Below are positions 52,564 to 62,800 of a stretch of 64,000 nt of DNA, piece by piece; position 1 is the first letter of the stretch, and each line of letters opens with the position of its first letter. Position numbers and translations under genes: made by a program. Origin of the DNA: Gymnopus androsaceus JB14 (Eukaryota > Basidiomycota > Agaricomycetes > Agaricales > Omphalotaceae); contig ML769470.1 of NCBI GenBank assembly GCA_009733575.1, positions 124,001 to 188,000 on the forward strand, written 5' to 3'. A model generated the notes under the pieces. That model saw only the letters and a list, made by a program, of their open reading frames with translations. It made no database searches and was not told the DNA's origin.

Positions 52564-53912
52564 ATGCTTCAAGAATTGTCGCATACGTATGCCAGCTCCA
52601 AGATGAAATTCAGCAGCTCCTTATGATAATGTCTACTTCTATCGCATACCTTACTTCACGCTCCAACTTTCTCCAAGTTGATTCAGAAATTCCCATCACC
52701 AAGCAGAGAAATCCCGAAAAGTATGACACTCCAGAGGTTTTTGAAGGTGTGCATTTACTTTTTTAATCTTATTGCAATGCTTATATCTTCTCAGCCAACA
52801 AAAAGGAACTTGTCACAGACCTCATCCGTAAAGCGAAACAGGTCGATATCTCATCAACTCTTTACCAGAGCCAGAACCGGAGGAACTTCAAGTGAGCTTT
52901 GTTCTTTACGCGTCTAATTGTGTCGGTACTCATTTTATTGACTCCCTAGGCGCAAAGGCTGCAGGAGCTCGAAGAAGAGATGCAGTTGGCCAATGCAGAG
53001 TATATTCAAGCTGTTACAGCGCTTTCCGTAACTATGTGGAAAACGAATTTTTTGAAAACTTGTGAGGTTGTGTTTGGCTAAGGCTTTGCCAACCCTAGCG
53101 CATGCTCTCACCCACCATTCTTGTTGCGTCGTAGACTTTCGAAGCTGCTGAACATGAGAACCATTCACAAAATTGTACCAGAGATATTGGTGTCAATCAT
53201 TGAGCATTATGGCAAATTTTAGTGGTCATTCCAGCACCTCAGGCTCCAACGACATTGCAACTAATTCAATGACAAAATGAAGATCTGAAGTTTCTCAAAG
53301 CGTCTCAGTGGGCATGGAAATCAAGGGAAAGAAGGAAGGAATTGGGAAGGAGACATATGTGACTGAATAAAGGTATGTTGCTTGAAGTTTGAACCCTCAG
53401 TTTTCCGCCAGAAAGCTCATAACCTGTCCCAAGATTTTTGTCATCTACCCTTCGAACTTCAGCCAGATTCAACCATGATTTAGTACTATGGGCTTTGTTT
53501 GGACAGTATATCATCTAGTATACAGATAAACACACCCTAAGTATCACCCCAATAATTCTATACAATCTACGTACAAAAATGGGGCTTTCGAGACGAGTTG
53601 TCTTTTGTTCTAAAGCCTTAGCCAAACATGACCTCACAAGTTTTCAAAAATTTTGTTTTCCACATAATTACGGAAAGCGCTGTAATAGATTAAGTGAGTT
53701 GTCGTGTTTCCTTGTCTTGTCCAAACTTTGTCCGTATATATCTACTTTTATCATCGACATCTGACTTGCCAATCTACAAACAGAAACCCTACACGCCTCA
53801 GTATCCGAGCTCCTGCGGTAAATGTTGACAGAAGTTGACGATAGGCTTATTGACAATGGTCACGATATGGATGCTCAGAACAGCGTAGACCGTGACGTTT
53901 CTATGGATTCAT
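52564..53912 (+). pseudogene. Med21 pseudogene interrupted by a transposable element
   Basis: A copy of the gene at 46968. Lesions: the second Met and DRIT codons are replaced (CATACGTATGCCAG versus CATATGGACCGTATTACCCAG), putting the frame out; one A is lost in CAGGTCGATATC; the first intron is five bases shorter; and a 666-bp element sits inside the exon encoding AEYIQAVNRL. It keeps two ancestral states lost from the other copy: GAAATTCAGCAG, giving the family-typical DEIQQL, and GATGCTCAG, which extends the C-terminus to AQNSVDRDVSMDS. It is useful for judging the indels in the first copy. Confidence 0.88.
53017..53682. mobile_element. 666-bp TA-inserted non-autonomous element with ~70-bp inverted repeats
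   Basis: The left end is CAGCGCTTTCCGTAACTATG and the right end, read inward, CAGCGCTTTCCGTAATTATG. Pairing continues through TGGAAAAC, TTTTTGAAAACTTGTGAGGT and TTTGGCTAAGGCTTT for about 70 bp. TA occurs on both sides (53015-53016 and 53683-53684). The undisturbed paralogue at 47431-47440 reads CAAGCTGTTAATAGATTAAG, giving the exact pre-insertion site with a single TA. No transposase ORF is present. TA duplication and CAG ends suggest a Tc1/mariner-type mover. Confidence 0.9.
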
Positions 53913-54530
53913 GAGTCTGACATTGAGCAGACTCCTCATCAAGTAGCTTCCGCCGCTCTCTCCCCATCTGGAATACCCATTCCTCGATATACCACTACAC
54001 TACAATGCACCTGTACTGTGCTCTCTGCACAGTATGGTCCTGATGCCGGTCCTTACAGCGACCGTTCAAACTCCGGCGGCAAAGGCGTTACTGCAGCATA
54101 TCGCTTCATCCCCTTCACTCTGTCCGTTGGCATTGTCGAGAGTCGAGAAGGAATCACATCACAATCAAATCTCACTCCATATCTTCGATGTCGATTCCTA
54201 GTCCGACGCATTCGAGGATCGTTCGGGCAGCGCTGAACCTTCCATACTCAAAACCAGACTCGATTACTCGACCGCGAATTATTTTCTTGTTTTGGTTGCA
54301 TTTGTTCAATCATCTCGACATGGATGCCACTCGAGCTCTGTTGCTGGCTCGCTACCCGCTGGTTTGGCTTATTTCTTGCTCAATCTCAGGAATTAGGATC
54401 TCTAGGAAGGAGACTTTCAGGCTCCCGCCTGTCCTCCATCGCCGATATTCTCATATCCCTGATCCAGCTGCGTAGCGCTGGCCCAAGTGCTCAATTCTCA
54501 AGGGCCCAGATCTCCTCGACCTCTCCATAT

Positions 54531-55072
54531 GTATGTAATGGCATTTTTGCGAATCGTCCGCTTCAGACCGCTATCTGGAGGCAGAGACCAATTATAGCAG
54601 CAGTCCCGTAAAAATATCATTGCTGTTTGCAAAAAAACATACAAATATTCTTGAGCCCGACCAATAAAGGGTAAGCCTGGCAGGCACTTGGGCGGAAGAT
54701 TCGCATACAGTAAGTACGGAGTTCATTTGGGTTCGTACTTCGTACCGGGTTCGAGCTCCCTAATGAGGATGTCGCCTGAGCCTGCTCACTGGTGCTTGGG
54801 CCTTGGCTCAACACAGCATCAGAGCGAATTGACACTGCTGAGCATTGGCGTCTGGTTACTTGTAATGATCTTCTGTAATAGACCTTCCTTCCTTCCTTCC
54901 TTCCTAATTTGATTTTCAATCACCCGACTGCGAAGATTCGCTGGGGCCATGGTCTATTAGTATTAGTATTTAACGAACGCTTGAGTAGCTTCCCCTGTTT
55001 AGAACCTCCCCGCTGGTCGGACGAATTCTTTGTCTTGCCCTCTTCCGCTGGTTGCAAATTTCAAAAAAGAAC
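54531..55072. other. Intergenic with CCTT microsatellite
   Basis: Contains GTAATAGACCTTCCTTCCTT then CCTTCCTT (54874-54904), the same lead-in and repeat as at 16001-16032, and TATTAGTATTAGTATT at 54955-54970. No gene recognised. Confidence 0.4.
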
Positions 55073-56209
55073 ATGCCCTTGAAAGTCAATCTTCGAGCGC
55101 TGCTTATCGTTATCGCCACCCTGTTGGTCACTGTCTCAGCCACGCCGCTCGTTCACCGTGCTTATGACGGGGTGAGTGCCTTGGACGCGCTCTCAATTTC
55201 AACAACTATTAACCGCTGCACTTTTTACTATTAGCAAGCATGGATGCTTGACAGTTACGAAGTTGTTGCGAGTAAACAGCCTTCTGAAGTATTGGAGAAG
55301 GCCTTTGGTAAGTCCTAGATGCAAGTAATAAAGCATGTAAATAACTCACATCTTTTTTAGAGACCAAGTTGACATTGGTTCTCGGTAAACCATTGGAAAT
55401 GGGGCGCAGTAATGATGGGGTATACGAAATGACCACCTTTGAGGGCAAGGACGCGACCAAGATGATATGCAAGGTCATGAAAGACAAGAACAATGCAGCC
55501 TTGGGGGAAGTTCTCGCCCTCACGAAAGTCGGTGGATTCATCAAATCTGGTATGTATAGGGTTTGTGTAGCTTTGACCGTATAAACTGAAGCTCTCTAAT
55601 TATCAGGACTGTGTTTAATCCGTCATGAAGAGAAACCGTGTATCGTTATGAAGAAGGTTGAAGGAAAAATTTTAAATAAGCATATTGGGTACAAGCAGGC
55701 TTCGGATCACGAAAAAGTGGAACTGAAGCAAGCAGCTATTAACAAGGCGTGCGATCAGACCGCTAGGCTTGGGGAAGAGAAAAGGATTTTTCACTAGTAC
55801 GTCGATGTCCGGGTTTAGTCTCTCTTTTTTTTGTTTTAATCGCTAGGCTCTAATTCCAGTGATAACAACCTCAGTAACGTATGTATTACCATGAAGGACG
55901 AAGAAGCAGCGTCCTCCCGCAAAGTTCGCCGTACCTCACCAAAGTCAAGTCCCTCCCAAGCTTCCTCCTTCTCCAAACCGCCTCCCATAGTGTCCACCGC
56001 CCTGCTTTGCGACTGGAGCGCCTCCCAAACCTTTGTTGTTGCTGAAAGTGCTACATACAAACAAATTGTGAGTCTCCTCTCCATCGATATCTATTTCACT
56101 TACGCCGGATGTATTATGTCTGATTGAATAGTATGAGTACTGCACGAAGAGGTGGACACCCGAGAATTGGAAGGTTATATCGGATGAGACGGTTTTTTCT
56201 TTCGACTGA
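55073..56209 (+). CDS. Secreted protein with kinase-like catalytic-loop motif
   Basis: The start MPLKVNLRALLIVIATLLVT with VSATPLVHRAYDG is a signal peptide. Introns after YDG and at about 55310-55360, 55549-55606, 55793-55858 and 56068-56131 join in frame. The mature protein reads QAWMLDSYEVVASKQPSEVL, KLTLVLGKPLEMGRSNDGVY, MICKVMKDKNNAALGEVLAL and TKVGGFIKSGLCLIRHEEKP. It continues with CIVMKKVEGKILNKHIGYKQ and GEEKRIFHYDNNLSNVCITM. HYDNNLSN fits the HxDxxxxN catalytic loop of protein-kinase-like folds, and ICKVM could be the lysine strand, but no DFG is clear. A Ser/Pro linker and a C-terminal FDWS-like domain (LLCDWSASQTFVVAESATYK) follow to TGA 56207-56209. Intact. Its 3' half is duplicated at 59701-60302. 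Confidence 0.65.
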
Positions 56210-56424
56210 ATGGAACGTATCGCTCGTTAGATATTCACTTATCAGCTACATATCGGTTTCTGCTTTGCTGATTCGACAATTCCATCGTTCCCAGCACCAT
56301 TGACGATCGTGCCAGCAACAGAAAAGTAATGCAATAACCGCCAATTTTTCTGTGGTATGCTCTATAGTCTACCCCACTCGATTTCGGGTTTTGCATATAA
56401 TAAGACGAATAAACATTTAATTCA

Positions 56425-56905
56425 TTAATCATCCAGCTCATCTTCGTCGTCTCCCTCCTCAGGACCTCCAACCAAATCTTGCTCCATCATGCCCACTACC
56501 ATGTCCACTGCTGCGCGCGACATCTTGGGCATGGCTCCCGGACGAAGTAGTGGGTGATTTTCGGGTTTTAGTCCCTCCTCCTCCTCATCTTCTCCCTCAG
56601 CGTCAACGTCAGAACCATCGGCATCATCATCCTCGCCACTACCATTGTTGTCTGACCCGCGGAGTCGGAGCCTTCCCCGTCGTCCTCAGAATCAGCCAGT
56701 TTAAAGTCGGCATCTTCTTCGTCGTCCGAATCGACGATCATTTTGTTAATGGTTAGAGGTCCAGAGGGTTTTGGTGCAGGGGGAGGAGTATGACCAGTAT
56801 GATTAGTCCGGGATGACGATGCTTTTGTAGTCGAGTTTCCTTTCCCGCCAAATAGATGTCGGTAATTCCTCACCCACTGACCAATTCCATCCTGTTCCTT
56901 CCGAT
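56425..56905 (-). pseudogene. 3' fragment of the Rtt106-like gene
   Basis: The same sequence as 61266-61750, encoding the acidic C-terminus (VRNYRHLFGGKGNSTTKASS, KMIVDSDDEEDADFKLADSE, AEGEDEEEE forms, LVGGPEEGDDEDELDD). Homology stops at the GIGQW codons near 56890. A short deletion (SASNNG region missing near 56662) shifts the frame. It lacks the PH-type domains and has no start, so it is a truncated duplicate. Confidence 0.88.
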
Positions 56906-57186
56906 CATTTCCTCTCCCTAAATGAAGTCCAGATACGTTGTAGATGGAGGTATACGTCCTTGCCAGATTTTCGAAGATTTTTCGTGTGGGCGCCCAAATA
57001 AGCGCCCAAAATCTTTGCAGGCGTTGGCCTTGCGTTGGTCACTACCACTGTAGGAATTACTGTTTTGTATCGTGTATGTCACACCACACCACGCTGTCCA
57101 TCGGTTGTCCTTTGCAATTGCATCTCCTCCAGTCGACTTGTCCACCATCGACGGTAAATTTGACTGCCGCCGCAACGGTCATAACC
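56906..57186. other. Upstream region of the gene at 57187
   Basis: An open frame extends upstream from 56944, but the sequence before 57187 shows no family feature. It could be an exon or leader of the next gene. Confidence 0.35.
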
Positions 57187-58040
57187 ATGGATCCGCCCTT
57201 CATGTCTTTTCTCAAAGTCATGTCCGCCCTCGAAGTCCCCCTGCAGTCTTTCTACTTTTGTGTTTACGACCCGATAAACGACATCTACTATAAGGCCGAG
57301 GGTCGTCATTTCTGGAAAGAGTTCTCGCCGACTGACCCGGGCTTTGATCCAAACATGCTTCTATCGCACTTCATGAAGACTCGAACTGACCTCCCCAAAG
57401 AGAATTTTGTGAAAGCATTGGTGATCCCGGTAGAAGATCTACCAAACACAGTTTTCCAATACTCGCCGGGCTATGAAGAATTCAGCGGTCTTATCATGCT
57501 CCAACATGTTATGAATAAGGGAGGTGTTTGCCTCGTTTATGAGAGTATGTTCATGTTCATCTATGTCTCCTTCGTTCCTTACGATACAGTTTTTAGATCA
57601 TTACAATGCTTTTCACCAATCTGTTGAATCCGCCAATTCCGCTCCAGACTTTATTCATGAGACTCTATCGAGACACCAAGTGGATGCCTCTTATTTGGAC
57701 ATCGTCTACAAAATGGACTGTCCCGAAGGGGCTCGCGCTTCGCCCTCGATGGGCAAAACATCCTTCCATTGCCCCAAGCAATACCCGCCTTCATTCAGGC
57801 CAAGATAGAGCAGATGGAGGGGCCGAGAGATTGGACGGATTGGGAGCAAGATGTATGTGGCTCAGCCCTGGTTAATGTACAGAGTACTAATATCTTAACA
57901 CTTTTTAGGGTTTGGAAAATCGCACGAAGTCAGATTTCTCAATAGGGTCCATGGATTACACGGAATTTGTTGTCTTGCAGCCACCGAGTTCAGGTGCTTC
58001 GACAACTGTTCCGCCAAGCCCTAACTTCTTCTCGGGCTAA
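57187..58040 (+). CDS. Uncharacterised protein
   Basis: ATG 57187 starts MDPPFMSFLKVMSALEVPLQ, then SFYFCVYDPINDIYYKAEGR, FWKEFSPTDPGFDPNMLLSH, LPKENFVKALVIPVEDLPNT and FSGLIMLQHVMNKGGVCLVY. Introns near 57542-57596 and 57852-57908 join to HYNAFHQSVESANSAPDFIH, then QVDASYLDIVYKMDCPEGAR, and the last exon DGLENRTKSDFSIGSMDYTE, ending at TAA 58038-58040. One frame adjustment is needed near 57740-57780 (ALPAFIQAKIEQMEGPRDWT). It lies between the two copies of the kinase-like/Rtt106 duplication. No domain recognised. Confidence 0.5.
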
Positions 58041-58082
58041 AATCCCGCCCTCTGCTACAAGGAATCTGGGTTTTTAACCACC

Positions 58083-58872
58083 ATGTCATTGGACGGCCTT
58101 GAAAGAAAGCCTGATAGCCTCATAGAAGAAGACGCGAGAAATAACATCTTCCTAAAAGCCTTGGAATCGGTGAAGATTGCATACAAATCACCGGATCAAT
58201 TACATCTTCAGCTTGTCATGCCTTCGTAAGTGTCTGCCTCGATAACTTATCATGCACAAACTGACGGTAGACTCGTAGACCGACCTCCAATTGGCCGAAT
58301 AATATGGGCATGTTGACAAACCCAAAGAATTCTATGCCTGGAGTGCAAAAGCGCCTTCATCTTATTCGTCCTCGATCCGGCGCGTCCTTATTTTGGGGCT
58401 ATGAGATTGTTTTCCTTGCTGAGATGTCTTCCCACAGCCGGAAGAATGATCTCTGGAGAATGTTGGCGCAGGCGGCTTTCTGAGTTCGTCTCGTGAATCT
58501 CACCTTGGAGACAACCGACTGTTGTTTGCCCATCTTCTGGGTGAGCGACCGGAAGGATCCCCGAAGAAGTGGGAAGGGGAGTGTTATTTAGTGTACGAGG
58601 ACAACGCACATGTACGTTTTGCTTTTTTTTGTTTGTCTTTCACTCAATCAAGAGACTGACGTGTTGGTTAGATCTATTATCATTGCTTGCAACACACGCC
58701 TCCAAACTTGGGTTGCAAGATGACCACCTTTCCTTTGGCAAACGCCCACTCCCGAGCGCACTTTCATCTTAGGCTTCTCAATGCCGCCGACCCGCGTATG
58801 CGCCAATTCACGTTTCCCAACAAGCATCCTTCACTTATGGAACACCCCCAATGGTGTCACTCACTCTTCTAG
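58083..58872 (+). CDS. Uncharacterised protein, one frame break
   Basis: Starts MSLDGLERKPDSLIEEDARN with NNIFLKALESVKIAYKSPDQ. A GTAAGT intron (58226-58277) joins to SPTSNWPNNMGMLTNPKNSM, GVQKRLHLIRPRSGASLFWG and YEIVFLAEMSSHSRKNDLWR. Near 58480 a one-base shift is needed to continue as SSSRESHLGDNRLLFAHLLG and KKWEGECYLVYEDNAH. A further intron (58611-58671) joins IYYHCLQHTPPNLGCKMTTF and AHFHLRLLNAADPRMRQFTF to a stop at 58870-58872. Only 42 bp separate it from the gene upstream on the same strand. No domain recognised; may be a small metabolic or structural protein. Confidence 0.45.
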
Positions 58873-59700
58873 CCATTTTTTTCAGGTTGATCATTGGTCG
58901 CTGCATCACATGCTCGAAGGGATGTCAGATTTATTGCAGGATGTTTTAGGGATGTCAGGATGTTGCATGAACTCACTCGGTTTTTCTTTCTGTACTTGCT
59001 TTCAACGTAACTCATAAAAGCATTTTGGAATTATCTTTATTTTTCTATGTTGTTTCTCCCTTGTACTAGTAGCACTTAGGTTGTTGTGTAGCATCTGCAT
59101 ACCCTCGAAGATTTTTGCTCCACATTCACTTTGAGTTTGGTCAATCTCTTGAAACTCAGATCAGCTATCGAAACTTGAATTCATGATGCTTTCTTTGTAG
59201 ATTGAAACGCAATGCCATTTGAGCCGAATCAAGCATGCACCCAAATGTATAGCGGCTGATTACAGTCTGCAAGTTGTGTGTCAAAAACAAAAAGACTTGG
59301 AATTCGGCTGAGTGCAGCCTGAAATTGGCATGATGACAAATAAAGTGAGGACGGATAGAGACACTGGTTCGGAACAGAGAAAGAGATAAATGGAGCGCAT
59401 TGGAAAATAACAAAATAACAAAGTGCGGCTACAGGCCGGGGTCGAACATAAAGAAACATACTGCCTGAGGTACACGCTAAAATCCGCTTAAGATGAATCG
59501 ATTGCTGATGATATTTCAACATCAGTTCGTCTTTGTGGTTCAAGTTCTTTCCTCGCAGGATTCTATTCAGATGGTCAAGAACATGAATCCTGCAGTCGAA
59601 ATTATTGTCCTGAAAGTCGACCTAGGAAAAATGTGAGGTTATTGTCATTTTTCCAGCTTTGGACCCGTGGTCATAGAACTGAAGGTTCTCTAATTGTCAG
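58873..59700. other. Intergenic, no gene seen
   Basis: No supported ORF; the right edge abuts the partial duplicate beginning at 59701. Confidence 0.4.
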
Positions 59701-60302
59701 GCCTGTGTTCAATCCGTCATGAAGAGAAACCTTGTATCGTTATGAAGAAGATTGAAGGAAAAATTCTAAATAAGCATATTGGGTACAAGCAGGCTTCGGA
59801 TGACGAAAAAGTGGAACTGAAGCAAGCAGCAATTAACAAGGCGTGCGATCAGGCTGCTAGGCTTGGGGAAGAGAAAAGGATTTTCCACTAGTACGTTGAC
59901 AGTGTCCGGGTTTAGTCTCTCTTTTTTTGTTCTGATCACTAGGCTCTAATTCCAGTGATAACAACCTCAGTAATGTATGTATTACCAGGGCGGACAAAGA
60001 AGCAGTGTCTTCCCACAAAGTTCGCCATGCCTCACCAAAGTCAAGTTCCTCCCAAGCTTCTTCCTTCTCCAAACCGCCTCCCATAGTGTCCACCGCTCTG
60101 CTTTGCAACTGGAGCGCTACCCAAACCTTTGTTGTTGCTGAAAGTGCTACATACAAACAAATTGTGAGTCTTCTCTCCATTGATATCTATTTCACTTACG
60201 GATGTACCATGTCTGATTAAATAGTATGATTACTGCACGAAGAGATGGACACCCGAGAATTGGAAGGTTATATCGGATGAGACGGTTTTTTCTTTCGACT
60301 GA
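59701..60302 (+). pseudogene. 3' half copy of the secreted kinase-like gene
   Basis: Matches 55607-56209 at high identity, starting right at an exon border (GTCAG|GCCTGTGTTCAATC) and including the HYDNNLSN-coding region, the following introns and the TGA. The signal peptide and first exons are absent; no ATG replaces them. Differences are mostly substitutions (for example KVEGK to KIEGK). Not a complete gene unless spliced to an unknown upstream exon. Confidence 0.85.
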
Positions 60303-60413
60303 ATGGAACGTATCGCTCGCTAGATATTCATACCTCTGACTGAGCTACGTATTCTCTTGATCGGTTTCTACTTAGCTACTTAGCTGATTCGACAAGCTAT
60401 AAAAATCATGTGT

Positions 60414-60422
60414 ATTTCCATT
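60414..60422. repeat. Left 9-bp target duplication of the 698-bp element
   Basis: ATTTCCATT directly precedes the element and is repeated exactly at 61121-61129. Confidence 0.85.
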
Positions 60423-61120
60423 GGATAATTCTACTGAACAACCCCCTTGCTGGCAACAACCCTCCCAAAAAGGAAATTTTTGTGAAAGCTAGTTTGGCAA
60501 CCCCATCACACTTTTGTCACACATGTTTGAGTGTGATTTTTTTCAATTCTTTTGTGTGTGTTTTTTCTTTGAAAAAAAAGTCAGCTACTACCTCATGCCT
60601 CACCTTACTCAAGTTGTAATGCAAATCACTCAGATTCCCAAATAGGGCTGGTGGCAGTATCTGAAATATAAAGACTCCAGACTTTGGGCAAATGCTTAAG
60701 GCTGAATTATACTCAGATTTAGTAGCTCAAATACTAAAATATTCCCAATGCTACCCATTGCATATTGGTATCTAAATCTAAGATAATTAATATCATCAGC
60801 CATAAATTGCCATATCTGTATGACTAAATATGACAGATGGTGAGCTGCAAGTTGTAACTACAGAAAGGTGCTTAGATTGCTGCATGGCTACCTATGAAAA
60901 TGCACTGTAATGCTGTACTTTACAGTCATGGTGCAGACCCCTAAAGGCTACAATAATTGGAATACTGCACCAAGAGTAAATCTATGACATTCACAAAAAA
61001 TTGAATTCTGAGGCAAGTTATTTGTTGTGACCTCAATGCTACCATGTGTGACCATATGTGACCTCAACTGGGTTGTTAAATAAGACTTGAGCCAAGGGGG
61101 GTTGTTCAGTAGAATTATCC
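60423..61120. mobile_element. 698-bp non-autonomous element with 9-bp target duplication
   Basis: The left end GGATAATTCTACTGAACAAC is followed by CCCCCTTG, and the right end is its reverse complement (GTTGTTCAGTAGAATTATCC preceded by CAAGGGGGG), a terminal inverted repeat of about 27 bp. ATTTCCATT flanks both sides. Inside is AT-rich, non-coding sequence with no sizeable ORF. The other copy of this duplicated locus (56270-56320) lacks the element. A 9-bp duplication is known for Mutator-like elements and is close to that of KDZ elements; the ends themselves are not diagnostic. Confidence 0.88.
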
Positions 61121-61129
61121 ATTTCCATT
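61121..61129. repeat. Right 9-bp target duplication of the 698-bp element
   Basis: ATTTCCATT follows the right terminus ATTATCC and matches 60414-60422. Confidence 0.85.
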
Positions 61130-61265
61130 ACCGTTGACGCTTGTGCCAGCAACAGAAAAGCAACTTGCAATAACCGCCGATTTTATGCGGTATGCTCTAT
61201 AGTCTACCCTACTCGATTTCGGTTTTTGTATACAATAAGACGAATATTAATAATGATTTAATTCA

Positions 61266-62800
61266 TTAATCATCCAGCTCATCTTCGTCGTCTCCCTCCT
61301 CAGGACCTCCAACCAGATCTTGCTCCATCATGCCCACCACCATATCCACGGCTGCACGCGACATCTTGGGCATGGCTCCCGGACGAAGTAGTGGGTGATT
61401 TTCGGGTTTTAGTCCCTCCTCCTCCTCCTCATCTTCTCCCTCAGCGTCAACGTCAGAACCATCGACATCATCATCCTCGCCACTACCATCGTTGTCCGAC
61501 CCGTTATTCGACGCTGAGTCGGACCCTTCTCCGTCGTCCTCAGAATCAGCCAGTTTAAAGTCGGCATCTTCTTCGTCGTCCGAATCGACGATCATTTTGT
61601 TGATGGTTAGAGGTCCAGAGGGTTTCGGTGCAGGGGGAGGAGTATGACCAGTATGATTAGTCCGGGATGACGATGCTTTTGTAGTCGAGTTTCCTTTCCC
61701 GCCAAATAGATGTCGATAATTCCTCACCCACTGACCAATTCCATCCTGTTCCTTCCCATCGATCTGCCCAAAAGCAGTTTCTTCTCCCAGTTCTTCGTCG
61801 TCCAGAGATCTTCTCGTCAATATAACCGAGCAAACGCGCCCGGTAGCACTGATCATCCTCACCCCGTCCGAATTATTGGCAAGATCTTCGACAGCCCAAA
61901 ATTCGCAGGGTTTAGATTCACCCCATAGGATACCCTGTGGAAGGAACCACAATGTGCCAGATTTGGCGTTACGATTTGCTTCGACCCCCGGGCTGCTTCC
62001 CGTACCAGTGGTGATGGCGCTTTTGAATTTTTCAATGGAGGGCTGAAAGATGGGTAGAGGAATGTAGGACAGGAATTGCTTCAAGACGGGGAGTGTCTCG
62101 TCGCCTTTTGTGAGAGATGTGGTCGCGTCGTCTTTCGAAGAGGAGGAAGGATCACGATGAGAAGTAGCAGTAAACGCGCTGTTGGTGGTTGCATCAAGGC
62201 CAAAAATTATCTGGTGACTAGCTTCCGAAGCAGGCGTCTTTGCTTTATCCGGGATATCATTCGACATGAGGACAACCGTCCAATGAGGCTTGGTTTTGCC
62301 TCGTGTGGGTAAAAGAAAGACTCTGCGGATAGATGAGAGCGGACCGTAGCTTCAAGAGCTTCGGATGTGGGATTTATGAATCTAATGGAGGATTGGTGTA
62401 TGACGATATTCACTTTCTTCCGAACGGGTGACGTTACTGAGATGGATGGAAGGGTGAATTTAGGTGGATCAGCAGCCCCTGCAGAGGAAGAAGAAATTTT
62501 TTGTCGCTTTGAGCTTTCGTCCTGTTCATCAGCATCCCTTTGACGCTTCTTTGAGGATAGCTCACTGAGTTTCTGTCGGACTAGAGCCTGTTGAGAGGCC
62601 CAGTGAGCTTCAGTATCTTCCCGAAGCTGACCTGAAGCACATTCTGCACCGCAGAGAAAACGGATGACATTGTCTAGCAAGGCTTCAGAAGATGGAGAGC
62701 TGCATAGAGCAATAAGATCCTTCGACAGCTCTTTCGGCAGACTTGCGGATACGACGTGAAGAAAGGGTGCTTGGGAGTTCATTGCACCTGTATTCGGCAT
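61266..62800 (-). CDS. Histone chaperone Rtt106-like protein
   Basis: Nuclear histone H3-H4 chaperone family with tandem PH-type domains. The minus-strand start at 62782 (MNSQAPFLHVVSASLPKELS) or 62800 leads through SPSSEALLDNVIRFLCGA, a basic segment (SSKKRQRDADEQDESSKRQK) and PPKFTLPSISVTSPVRKKVN to the first PH-like unit. There a one-base break near 62343 must be bridged (ALEATV to PLSSIRRVFLLPTRGKTKPH then WTVVLMSNDIPDK). The next frame carries LPVLKQFLSYIPLPIFQPSI, KSGTLWFLPQGILWGESKPC and EFWAVEDLANNSDGVRMISA. It ends in a long acidic tail (DEEEEEGLKPENHPLLRPG, GPEEGDDEDELDD) typical of histone chaperones, TAA at 61268-61266. A truncated 3' copy lies at 56425-56905. Confidence 0.8.

Larger units (their letters stand above)
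52095..54530 (+). repeat. Second, decayed copy of the Med21 locus
   Basis: This matches about 46300-48270 in the same orientation, interrupted by a deletion (the divergent neighbour's first exons, corresponding to 46706-46880, are gone near 52482) and by the 666-bp insertion at 53017-53682. Long words such as AATACGCCTGGAGGAAAGCT and CACCACAATCTCTCGGTCCC are shared. The right edge fades after TCAATTCTCAAGGGCC near 54504. A P450 gene lies between the copies. Neighbour-gene, Med21 and downstream segments keep their order. Confidence 0.9.

Noticed and set aside
54700..54790. Possible tRNA gene
   Set aside because: GGGTTCGAGCTCCC resembles a B box, but no matching A box, acceptor stem or cloverleaf could be drawn around it.
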